Assembly (NCBI GenBank): GCA_049324575.1
Contig: JBMONI010000022.1
Span: 1 to 7,293 of the forward strand
Source of the DNA: JBMONI01 sp049324575
Lineage (GTDB): Bacteria; Omnitrophota; Omnitrophia; Omnitrophales; Aquincolibacteriaceae
Direction: 5' to 3'
DNA: 7,293 nt
The position numbers were made by a program, and so were the translations under genes. Every line of letters starts with the position of its first letter. The first letter of the stretch is position 1. This document shows positions 1 to 5,581 of this stretch, piece by piece. A model generated the notes under the pieces. That model did not search any database, was not told the DNA's origin, and saw nothing but the letters and a program-made list of their open reading frames with translations.

Positions 1-501
1 TTCACTGTCGCCGATGTAGATCGTCTCCGCCCGTCCCGCTCCGGTCTCGGTCATCATCGCAAGGATCGAATCGGGCTTCGGTTTCCGGGGAAATGCCCCG
101 TCCCCGGGAACGATCGAGAAAAAGTAATGCGCGAGGCCGAGGCCCCGGAGGATCTCCTCGGAAAAAGGATCCGGTTTGTTGGTGATCACAGCCTGGGATC
201 GCTCTTTGAAATATTCCAGGAACTCGCGGACGCCTTCATAAACGACCGCATGATCGAGCAGATGAGCGCGGTAATGATCACGATAGATCTTCATGCCTCT
301 TTCGATCCGCTTCGGATCCTCCCCCGGCGGCAGGATCCCCGAGATCAATTCCCGCAGGCCCCGGCCCACCCGGCCTTCCACGGCCTCCGGCGAAAGCGGC
401 CGTTCGCCGAGCTCTTGGAGCGCAAAATTAGCGGCCGCCACAATATCGCGCCGCGTATCGACCAGCGTTCCATCCAGATCATAAAGCAGAAGTTTTTTCA
501 T
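1..501 (-). CDS. gph: HAD-family hydrolase, phosphoglycolate phosphatase-like (partial, C-terminus beyond window)
   Basis: Probable phosphoglycolate phosphatase, a cytoplasmic enzyme that hydrolyses 2-phosphoglycolate (for instance from repair of oxidised DNA ends) to glycolate. The 167 visible residues carry all four HAD motifs in order: DLDGTLVDT at residues 8-16 (nucleophile D8, acid/base D10), the Thr of VITNKP at about 107, the conserved Lys of KPKPD at about 140, and the GDSE of motif IV at 164-167, where the window ends. The helical cap between residues 15 and 85, inserted after motif I, fits the Gph/PGMB-type subfamily. The start is the ATG at 499-501, which places motif I at the usual distance from the N-terminus. 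No strong Shine-Dalgarno precedes it; the stop codon of the small upstream gene lies 2 bases away, so translational coupling is likely. Other small-phosphate HAD enzymes (beta-phosphoglucomutase, pyrophosphatase PpaX) share these motifs, so the substrate is inferred. Confidence 0.85.
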   Translation of the reverse strand, partial: MKKLLLYDLDGTLVDTRRDIVAAANFALQELGERPLSPEAVEGRVGRGLRELISGILPPGEDPKRIERGMKIYRDHYRAHLLDHAVVYEGVREFLEYFKERSQAVITNKPDPFSEEILRGLGLAHYFFSIVPGDGAFPRKPKPDSILAMMTETGAGRAETIYIGDSE

Positions 502-503
502 GG

Positions 504-686
504 TCAATGAGTCGGACGCCTTGAACCGCGGCTTCCCCGGTTGCGGATCTCCGTACGCCAATCGTAAAACTCTTCGCGCGCTTCTTTGTGGCAGTGTTCG
601 CAGCGCACGAAACGGCGGCCTTTCCGGCGGATCTGTTCAAAACCTTCTCGCGGTTCGAAATTCCGTCCGCAAAAATCACAAAACAT
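504..686 (-). CDS. Small zinc-ribbon-like protein with two CxxC pairs
   Basis: A 60-residue protein that I do not recognise as a named family. It has a C-x2-C pair at residues 3 and 6 and a second at 29 and 32 (followed by His33), separated by 22 residues, which is the ligand layout of a small treble-clef or zinc-ribbon fold. The rest is strongly basic and the C-terminal tail is rich in Arg, Ser and Gly, suggesting contact with nucleic acid or the ribosome; that is inference. The ATG at 684-686 is chosen because a strong AAGGAGG lies 4 bases before it; the GTG just upstream (687-689) would leave only 1 base. The stop is 2 bases before the gph start, so the two genes are probably translated together. 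There is no signal peptide, so the CxxCH is unlikely to bind heme c. The good ribosome binding site and coupling favour a real gene. Confidence 0.7.
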   Translation of the reverse strand: MFCDFCGRNFEPREGFEQIRRKGRRFVRCEHCHKEAREEFYDWRTEIRNRGSRGSRRPTH

Positions 687-812
687 CACGCCTCCTTTTT
701 CCGGGAAAGCGAAAGTTTACCATAACTTGGTCGAGAAGGATATCGCCGGCGTTGGAAGACGATCCACCTGATCACGCTTTGGGAAAGGCCGTCCTCGGAG
801 CAAAACGAAGCT
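687..812. other. Gap between msrA and the small CxxC gene, no confident element
   Basis: This 126-base gap contains the AGGAGG ribosome binding site (691-696) of the small CxxC gene and an AT-richer patch (about 714-726) that could hold a weak -10 element for it on the minus strand. I find no paired -35 element at good spacing, no convincing terminator hairpin after msrA and no repeat. Whether msrA and the two downstream genes form one transcript is therefore open. Confidence 0.4.
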
Positions 813-1436
813 CTAACCCCAGAAACGGCGGAGAAAACCAGCGCGGCCCGAGCCTGTCTTGTAGCGGGTATAATGCCCGGGATCTTTCTGATAGAACTTC
901 TGATGGCCTTCTTCGGCGGGATAGAATTCCCGGGCCGGAAGAATCTCGGTCACAATCGGGCGAACAAAAATATTTTTGGATTCGAGTTCGGCCTTGGACC
1001 GCTCTGCCGCATGACGTTCTTCTTCATCCGCGTAAAAAACAACGGTCCGATATTGAGGCCCGAGATCGGCGAATTGCCCGCCGGGCTGTGTGGGATCGAT
1101 ATTCCTCCAAAAAACATCCAATAAACCCCGATAGGAAACCTTGGCCGGATCATAAACAATACGGATCGCTTCGACATGGCCGCTCCTCCCCGACGAGACC
1201 TGCTCATAGGTCGGATGGGCGGTCTCTCCGCCTGTATACCCGACCGTTGTATCCAAAACCCCGGGAAGCGTATCAAAAGCAGGCTGCATGCACCAAAAAC
1301 AGCCCCCGGCAAAGATCGCGGTTTTGGGCTCGTTTTGATCTTCCATTTTTTCCTCCGCGGTGGCTCCGAGGTTCGGCATCACTCCCCAAAGAAGGATCGT
1401 GCCAGCGCCGAAAACCCTACGAATCAAGGATCCCAT
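813..1436 (-). CDS. msrA: Peptide-methionine (S)-S-oxide reductase MsrA, probably exported
   Basis: Reduces methionine-S-sulfoxide in oxidised proteins. The catalytic GCFWC is at residues 45-49: C46 is the nucleophile, and C49, the only other Cys, is the probable resolving residue. Other family marks are GYTGG (66-70), PTYEQVSSG (75-83), the GHVE with catalytic Glu (E89), DPTQ (114-117), QYR (128-130) and FYPAEE (171-176). It belongs to the CFWCM subgroup, in which the later loop, as I recall, often reads QFCD; here it is QFAD (121-124), so a third Cys is missing. The first 27 residues look like a Sec signal: basic IRR, hydrophobic stretch 9-20, then ATA before EE, pointing to the periplasm or cell surface. 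The ATG at 1434-1436 is chosen to include this signal, although no ribosome binding site precedes it. An in-frame ATG at 1344-1346 (Met31) has GGAGG 5 bases upstream and would give a cytosolic 177-residue form. The gene lies 124 bases downstream of hcp, beyond a hairpin. Confidence 0.93.
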   Translation of the reverse strand: MGSLIRRVFGAGTILLWGVMPNLGATAEEKMEDQNEPKTAIFAGGCFWCMQPAFDTLPGVLDTTVGYTGGETAHPTYEQVSSGRSGHVEAIRIVYDPAKVSYRGLLDVFWRNIDPTQPGGQFADLGPQYRTVVFYADEEERHAAERSKAELESKNIFVRPIVTEILPAREFYPAEEGHQKFYQKDPGHYTRYKTGSGRAGFLRRFWG

Positions 1437-1442
1437 GGATCT

Positions 1443-1448
1443 ATTCTA
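1443..1448 (-). promoter_or_regulatory. Possible -10 element for a leaderless msrA transcript
   Basis: On the minus strand the hexamer TAGAAT (5 of 6 to TATAAT) ends 6 bases before the msrA ATG, so the +1 expected from its position is the A of that ATG. That would make the mRNA leaderless and explain the absence of a ribosome binding site. No good -35 hexamer lies 16-18 bases upstream, so the assignment is weak. Confidence 0.25.
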
Positions 1449-1490
1449 CAAGGAAGGACAAGACGGCCTGGGATCGGCCCAGTCAAAAGA

Positions 1491-1541
1491 ACGCCCCGGA
1501 GGTGTGCACAATCCAAAAACAAGGTGCTTCCTCCGGGGCGT
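1491..1541 (-). terminator. Terminator-like hairpin after hcp
   Basis: A perfect 12-base inverted repeat, ACGCCCCGGAGG at 1491-1502 and its complement at 1530-1541, starts 18 bases past the hcp stop codon. An extra 4-base pair, GCAC (1506-1509) with GTGC (1524-1527), extends the stem across a small internal loop and leaves a 14-base apical loop. In the hcp direction the stem is followed by TTCTTTT, an imperfect U-tract as in a Rho-independent terminator. In the other direction the stem is followed by T then an A-run, so it would not work as a terminator there. It probably ends most hcp transcripts before msrA, or acts as a 3' stabiliser allowing partial read-through. Confidence 0.7.
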
Positions 1542-1559
1542 AAAAATCGGACGGTTCGG

Positions 1560-3215
1560 TTACGCTTTCTTTGTGCCGAGGATCTCGTCCAAATCCTTTT
1601 CAGGGGTTTGGATGGGCCTGATATCGAATTTTTCGACCAGGACCTTCAGCACATTCGGCGTAATGAAGGCCGGCAAGCTCGGCCCGAGCCGGATCCCTTT
1701 GATCCCGAGCGACAGCAGGGTCAAAAGAATGACCACGGCTTTTTGCTCGTACCACGAAAGGATCATCGAAAGCGGCAAGTCGTTCACGCCGCATCGGAAC
1801 GCCTCAGCAAGCGCGCCGGCGATCTTGATCGCCGAATAAGCGTCGTTGCACTGACCGATATCGAGAAGCCGCGGAAGCCCCGCCACGGTTCCGAAATCCA
1901 GCCCGTTGAAACGGAATTTCCCGCAAGCCAGGGTCAGGATGACGCTGTCTTTGGGCGTCTGCTGGGCAAAATCCGTATAGTAATTGCGTCCCGGTTTCGC
2001 GCCGTCGCATCCGCCGATCAGGAAGAAATGCCGGATCGCTCCGGTTTTCACGGCTTCGACGATCTTCCCCGCAACCCCGAGCACCGCATGGTGCGCAAAT
2101 CCGGTCATCAAAGTTCCCCCGGGGATCTCTTTCTTGAATCCTCCGAGCGCGAGCGCTTTCTGAATGAGCGGGGAAAAATCCCGGCCCTGGATATGCTGGA
2201 CCCCCGGCCATCCGACCGTTCCTCCGGTAAAAACCTGCCCCTGATAGCTCGTCTTCGGCTCCTGGATGCAGTTGGTCGTGAAATAGATCGCCGCTGGAAG
2301 ACGATCGAACTCTTTGGCCTGATTCTGCCAAGCGGTCCCATAATGCCCCGCCAAATGCGCATACTTCCTGAGCCCCGGATACCCATGCGCCGGGAGCATT
2401 TCACCGTGCGTATAGACCGAGATCCCGGTCCCTTCACTCTGTTTCAGGATCTCGTGAAGGTCGTGCATATCGTGGCCGCTGACGATGATCGCAGGCCCTT
2501 TCCGCAAGGTTTTGGAGACCTTCGTCGGCTCGGGATGCCCGAAGGTCTCATGATGCGCCCGGTCCAGGATCTCCATGCACTTCAGATTCACCTGACCGCA
2601 CCGCATATTGAGCTCGAAAAGTTCTTCCATCGTCACCCCCGGCTTCTGGATCGCCGCAAGCGCTTCGTGGATGAACGCATACACGGTCTCATCCTCATAA
2701 CCGAGCACCATCGCATGATGCGCATAAGCCGCCATGCCCTTGATCCCATAGACCAAAAGATGGATCAGGGAACGGAGGTCGGCATTCGTATTGTCATTCA
2801 ACACGGTGACCGCCACCGCCTGACTGAAAAGAAGGTTCTTCTCAGCCGCCGGAACGAATTTGACGCTCGCGGGAAAAGCCGATCCGTCGAGCGCCTTGCC
2901 CTGCAAAGCCTCCGCGTAAAGCGCTTTGGCCTTGACCTTGACCTTGGATGCTTCGCGGATCCATCGGATGATGGCTTCCGAATCGAAATTGACGTTTGTC
3001 ACGGTCACGAAAAGGGCTTCGAGCGTAAAACGGTTCACCGCCGCATCCGTTTTCCCGAGCTTCTTCGCCTCATGGGCAAGATAAGCAATCCCTTTGGCCT
3101 CGTGTAAAAGCACATCCTGCAGAGCGGCGACCTCAGGCTCCTTGCCGCAAACACCCTTATCCTGGCAGCCGGCACCCCGAAAGGCCTGCTCACATTGATA
3201 ACAGAACATATTCAT
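1560..3215 (-). CDS. hcp: Hybrid cluster protein (hydroxylamine/NO reductase), class I
   Basis: Hybrid cluster protein (prismane), a cytoplasmic Fe-S enzyme of anaerobes linked to nitric oxide and hydroxylamine reduction, with peroxidase and protein S-nitrosylation activities reported for some homologues. The 551 residues match the full family length. The N-terminus has C5, C8, C17 and C23 (C-x2-C-x8-C-x5-C), the class I spacing that binds a [4Fe-4S] cluster, rather than the enterobacterial pattern. All expected ligands of the 4Fe-2S-2O hybrid cluster are present: H248 (SGHDMHD), E272 (GEMLPAHGYP), C316 (TTNCIQEP), C403 (IGGCDGAKPG, the persulfide Cys), C431 (LACGKFRFN), C456 (IGQCNDAYS) and E490 (SWYEQKA). 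The start has an excellent AAGGAGG 6 bases upstream. No hcr reductase gene is adjacent, so electrons probably come from a ferredoxin or rubredoxin-type donor encoded elsewhere. It is divergent from a CRP/FNR-family regulator, with a perfect FNR-type box between them. Confidence 0.97.
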   Translation of the reverse strand: MNMFCYQCEQAFRGAGCQDKGVCGKEPEVAALQDVLLHEAKGIAYLAHEAKKLGKTDAAVNRFTLEALFVTVTNVNFDSEAIIRWIREASKVKVKAKALYAEALQGKALDGSAFPASVKFVPAAEKNLLFSQAVAVTVLNDNTNADLRSLIHLLVYGIKGMAAYAHHAMVLGYEDETVYAFIHEALAAIQKPGVTMEELFELNMRCGQVNLKCMEILDRAHHETFGHPEPTKVSKTLRKGPAIIVSGHDMHDLHEILKQSEGTGISVYTHGEMLPAHGYPGLRKYAHLAGHYGTAWQNQAKEFDRLPAAIYFTTNCIQEPKTSYQGQVFTGGTVGWPGVQHIQGRDFSPLIQKALALGGFKKEIPGGTLMTGFAHHAVLGVAGKIVEAVKTGAIRHFFLIGGCDGAKPGRNYYTDFAQQTPKDSVILTLACGKFRFNGLDFGTVAGLPRLLDIGQCNDAYSAIKIAGALAEAFRCGVNDLPLSMILSWYEQKAVVILLTLLSLGIKGIRLGPSLPAFITPNVLKVLVEKFDIRPIQTPEKDLDEILGTKKA

Positions 3216-3258
3216 ATCCGACCTCCTTAGTGGAACTTCCTCATGTTCAAAAGAACGG

Positions 3259-3288
3259 TTGGGGATTCTTTCCCTTCGTGTCTATAAT
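3259..3288 (+). promoter_or_regulatory. Putative sigma-70 promoter of the CRP/FNR-family regulator
   Basis: TTGGGG (3259-3264) and a perfect TATAAT (3283-3288) are separated by 18 bases, giving an expected start near 3295 and a leader of about 50 bases. The TATAAT overlaps the proposed hcp -10 element by 3 bases on the opposite strand, so the two promoters probably cannot be occupied by polymerase together. Confidence 0.55.
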
Positions 3289-3314
3289 GTACGCTGAAAG
3301 TCAAAAAACAACCT
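3286..3314 (-). promoter_or_regulatory. Putative class II activated promoter of hcp
   Basis: On the minus strand, TACATT (3291 to 3286) is a reasonable -10 element. The start expected from it, near 3279, puts the centre of the FNR-type box (3320.5) at about -41.5, the standard class II activator position. The corresponding -35 hexamer (AGGTTG, 3314-3309) is poor, as is usual for activator-dependent promoters. The untranslated leader would be about 64 bases. Confidence 0.5.
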
Positions 3315-3327
3315 TGATTCAGATCAA
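3314..3327. promoter_or_regulatory. FNR/HcpR-type operator, perfect palindrome
   Basis: TTGAT-TCAG-ATCAA matches the FNR/DNR-type consensus TTGAT-N4-ATCAA in all ten specified bases. It lies at about -41.5 relative to the proposed hcp start (activation) and about +26 relative to the proposed regulator start (likely repression). The protein encoded 19 bases downstream carries the E-x-x-S-R recognition residues known from FNR to read this half-site. Confidence 0.85.
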
Positions 3328-3345
3328 GAAAATCGGCGGTTTTTT

Positions 3346-3987
3346 ATGCTTTTAGAGCCTATTTTGAAGGAAATCGACCTTTTTAAGGACCTTCCCCCTC
3401 ATCATCTCCGCCTGCTCGGGCTTGCCTGTCTCAAGAAAAAAGCCCGAAAAAAAGAGATCCTTTTCCACGAATCCGAGCAAGGCCATCACCTTTACTATCT
3501 TGAGAAAGGCGCCGTCCAGCTTTTCAAGACCTCCCCGGAAGGCCGGGAAGTCATCATCAAAACCGTAAAACCGGGAGAAGTTTTTGCCGAGATCATCCTC
3601 TTCGAGCAGGACAGTTACCCGGTCACCGCGGTGGCCCTCCGGGAAAGCACACTCGTGCTGATCCCGAAGACAAAGATCCTAGATCTCCTGGACGACCGCG
3701 TGTTCCGGGTCAAATTCATGGCGAGTCTTATGAAAAAACACCGCTATCTCACCCACCGCATCCTTTATCTCTCCGCCCACGACGTCCATGAACGGTTCCG
3801 GCTCTTTCTCAAAGAACAGTACGGAGAAATAAACGGGATCTTCCCCCCGCTTCCCAAAAAAGACGTGGCCGCGGCCATCGGCACCACCCCCGAGACCCTT
3901 TCCCGGATATTGCTGGGGCTCAAACAAAAGAAGAAACTCTTCTGGAAAAACCGGGAGTTGGATATCCGCTCATCTTTCTGGGCTTGA
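3346..3987 (+). CDS. CRP/FNR-family transcription regulator, HcpR/DNR-like
   Basis: A DNA-binding regulator, most likely controlling the divergent hcp gene and itself. Residues of about 13-110 form the cyclic-nucleotide-binding-like beta-roll (KGAVQLF, KPGEVFAEIILF), followed by the long dimerisation helix (about 115-145) and a winged helix-turn-helix (about 168-205). The recognition helix TTPETLSRIL contains E183, S186 and R187, the E-x-x-S-R set that FNR uses to read TTGAT; a perfect such site lies upstream. The only Cys is C28, so it cannot hold an FNR-type 4Fe-4S cluster. The roll also lacks the CRP-type GELAL and R-S/T cAMP contacts (it reads AEIILFEQDSYPV). It may therefore sense NO or redox state through heme, as proposed for HcpR and DNR proteins; this is inference. 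The ATG at 3346 gives a normal family length of 213 residues, though its ribosome binding site (GGCGG) is weak. Confidence 0.9.
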   Translation: MLLEPILKEIDLFKDLPPHHLRLLGLACLKKKARKKEILFHESEQGHHLYYLEKGAVQLFKTSPEGREVIIKTVKPGEVFAEIILFEQDSYPVTAVALRESTLVLIPKTKILDLLDDRVFRVKFMASLMKKHRYLTHRILYLSAHDVHERFRLFLKEQYGEINGIFPPLPKKDVAAAIGTTPETLSRILLGLKQKKKLFWKNRELDIRSSFWA

Positions 3988-4029
3988 TCGACCCCGCGGC
4001 AGCCCCCTTCTTGAGGCCCTTTCCAGCCG
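3988..4029. other. Convergent gap without clear terminator
   Basis: These 42 bases separate the end of the regulator gene from the end of the SRAP gene, which are transcribed towards each other. I see no GC-rich hairpin with a T-run on either strand, so transcripts may overlap or end in a Rho-dependent way. Confidence 0.4.
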
Positions 4030-4701
4030 CTAGAGTTTGATAATGCATTCATCGGTATCGTTCTCGGGATCATTGACTGTCCGTGAGACCGGATAAGTTT
4101 CCATCGCAGAAGCCGGATAAGGTTCGAGAAGCGAGGTCAGTTGCCGCGTATCATAATTGGCGGGATCGATCCACGCGGCCCGGTCTTTTTTGGCGAGAAT
4201 CACCGGCATCCGCGGATGAATCCCCGCCACAAGTGCATTCGGCCGCGTCGTAATGATGGTACAGGTCCTGAGCGCAACGCCGGTCGGAGCCGTCCACCGG
4301 GTCCAAAGACCCGCAAAAGTGAAAACACCGCGCGATCTCAACCGGAAGTAATAAGGAACCTTCCCCTCTTCGGCCGCTTTCCACTCAAAAAATCCATCGG
4401 CCGGGATCAAGCAGCGGCTTTCCTTCAAGGGGCCGCGAAAGCTCGGTTTTTCGGTAAGGCTTTCGGCACGCGCATTGATCATATGCATACCCAAAGCAGG
4501 GTCTTCCGCCCACGCAGGCACTAGTCCCCATTGGAACGAGGAAACGGCAGGACCTTCCTCCGGCGTTTGGGTCAGACAAAGCACCGACTGCCCGGGGGCG
4601 ATATTGAAGCGGGGCGGGATCTTCGGCAAGTGCTCGACCGGAATACCGAGCTCCTGCGCGATCTTTTCGGGCCTGACTGTCAGGGTAAAACGGCCGCACA
4701 T
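4030..4701 (-). CDS. yedK: SRAP-domain abasic-site processing protein (YedK/HMCES family)
   Basis: Forms a covalent thiazolidine crosslink with abasic sites in single-stranded DNA, shielding them from cleavage and error-prone bypass. After removal of Met1, C2 of MCGRF becomes the N-terminal nucleophile, so the start codon is fixed by function. Other hallmark residues are N33 (RFNIAPGQ), N76 and R77 (INARAE), E106 (GFFEWK) and H162 (IHPRMP); they correspond to the N75, E105 and H160 active site of E. coli YedK. The 223 residues equal the usual family length. A strong AAAGGAGG lies 9 bases before the ATG. The gene starts 28 bases after the RDD-protein gene and is the last of a likely operon begun by an AddA/RecB-like nuclease, which fits a DNA repair role. 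The C-terminal tail has an additional Cys (C219) of no known role. Confidence 0.95.
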   Translation of the reverse strand: MCGRFTLTVRPEKIAQELGIPVEHLPKIPPRFNIAPGQSVLCLTQTPEEGPAVSSFQWGLVPAWAEDPALGMHMINARAESLTEKPSFRGPLKESRCLIPADGFFEWKAAEEGKVPYYFRLRSRGVFTFAGLWTRWTAPTGVALRTCTIITTRPNALVAGIHPRMPVILAKKDRAAWIDPANYDTRQLTSLLEPYPASAMETYPVSRTVNDPENDTDECIIKL

Positions 4702-4729
4702 CCCGAACAGCCTCCTTTCCCGGATCGCG

Positions 4730-5524
4730 TTAACGCTCCTCCGGAGGTTTCAGGGTGATCCGCGAAGTTCCTTTCGTCTCCGAAGCCGGCCCGGAAGGCG
4801 CCTCGGCCCGGCGGACGATCCGGCCAGGAGAACGAATGCAATAGGAATCCGCGAAATGATCATGCAACGCGCGTTTCCGCCCGTTGAAAGCCGCCATCAA
4901 ACAATCGATGGTCAGGAAAAGTCCGGCCAATTGCGCAAGTGCCGTAGCCCAGTCGAAAGTCATCGCCCCTTGATAATCGAGCAGCGCGTCCAGCGTGCGG
5001 ATATCCCTGAAATCGGGGTTCGACACATACAGCACGTTCGAGATCATGCTGAAGATCGTCACGACGAGGAACGGAATGAAGCGGGCGAACGCCTTTTCGA
5101 GGGTCAGCCGATCGCCATAAGGGTCGATCACCCGCACCCCCAAGGCCATTTTCCCGAGGGTCGCGCCGAAAAAAGCCTCCATCAAAGGCTTGTAGATCAA
5201 AAGCGGCGCCCCCAGCAGGACGGCGATCCCTGCGTTCTTCAGCGCGAGCATATTCCAGTAGGTCAAAGGGACCAAGAAAACCGCGAAGATCAGCTGATCC
5301 AGGATGTAAGCAGCGTAACGGCGAAGGAAACCCGCCGGAAGGAGCCCCGCCATATCGGCCGGGATCGCTTCCGCGGACCGTTTTCCGAACTCGACGCGGG
5401 AAAGCCTCGCGATGCGCCATTTTTTTTCGCGCAAATGCGCGAGCAGAAGCTCTTTGGAATCCGCTTCGAACCACCAGCGGACCGGATTGCGGTTCTCGTT
5501 CAAAAAGAGGCCTTCAAAACGCAT
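4730..5524 (-). CDS. RDD-family membrane protein with N-terminal extension
   Basis: An inner-membrane protein of the RDD family, which is mostly uncharacterised (some members have been linked to ion transport). The domain spans about residues 62-230: RRYAAYILD (68-76) with the conserved Arg and Asp, LGKMALGVRVID (123-134) and RALHDHFADSYCI (218-230), matching the terminal L-H-D signature. Hydrophobic segments lie near 70-90, 95-112, 147-166 and 193-213. The first 50 residues are soluble; the segment from FEADS to IARL (19-41) resembles the short surface-argument domain found at the N-terminus of GspF/PilC-like proteins, which is only a visual impression. The C-terminal 35 residues are polar. 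A purine-rich AAGGAAAGGG lies a few bases before the ATG. It sits 57 bases downstream of the helicase-nuclease gene and 28 upstream of the SRAP gene, all in one direction. Its function in this operon is unknown. Confidence 0.85.
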   Translation of the reverse strand: MRFEGLFLNENRNPVRWWFEADSKELLLAHLREKKWRIARLSRVEFGKRSAEAIPADMAGLLPAGFLRRYAAYILDQLIFAVFLVPLTYWNMLALKNAGIAVLLGAPLLIYKPLMEAFFGATLGKMALGVRVIDPYGDRLTLEKAFARFIPFLVVTIFSMISNVLYVSNPDFRDIRTLDALLDYQGAMTFDWATALAQLAGLFLTIDCLMAAFNGRKRALHDHFADSYCIRSPGRIVRRAEAPSGPASETKGTSRITLKPPEER

Positions 5525-5581
5525 GACGCCCTTTCCTTGGATCCGGTTCAGCCAACCTTGAAGAACGCTTACCTGATAAGT

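Noticed and set aside
504..686. CxxCH at residues 29-33 of the small protein as a c-type heme site
   Set aside because: There is no signal peptide and a second CxxC pair is present, which fits zinc binding in the cytoplasm better than cytochrome maturation.
500..1543. 347-codon plus-strand open frame over the gph/msrA junction
   Set aside because: It has no domain and is extremely rich in Arg, Ser and Pro. It covers the small CxxC gene and msrA on the other strand.
1176..3107. 643-codon open frame on the plus strand, antisense to hcp and msrA
   Set aside because: It lies opposite genes with full family motifs, its translation is Arg/Pro-rich with no domain, and long antisense frames are expected where GC-rich codon use avoids the codons that read as stops on the other strand.
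3245..3256. GTTC-AAAA-GAAC inverted repeat in the hcp leader
   Set aside because: A 4-base stem with a 4-base loop is expected by chance and has no T-run or conserved partner.
3299..3304. TTGACT on the minus strand as a strong -35 element for hcp
   Set aside because: At 16-18 bases downstream there is no acceptable -10 hexamer (17 bases gives ACACGA); the TACATT placed by the FNR box is a better fit.
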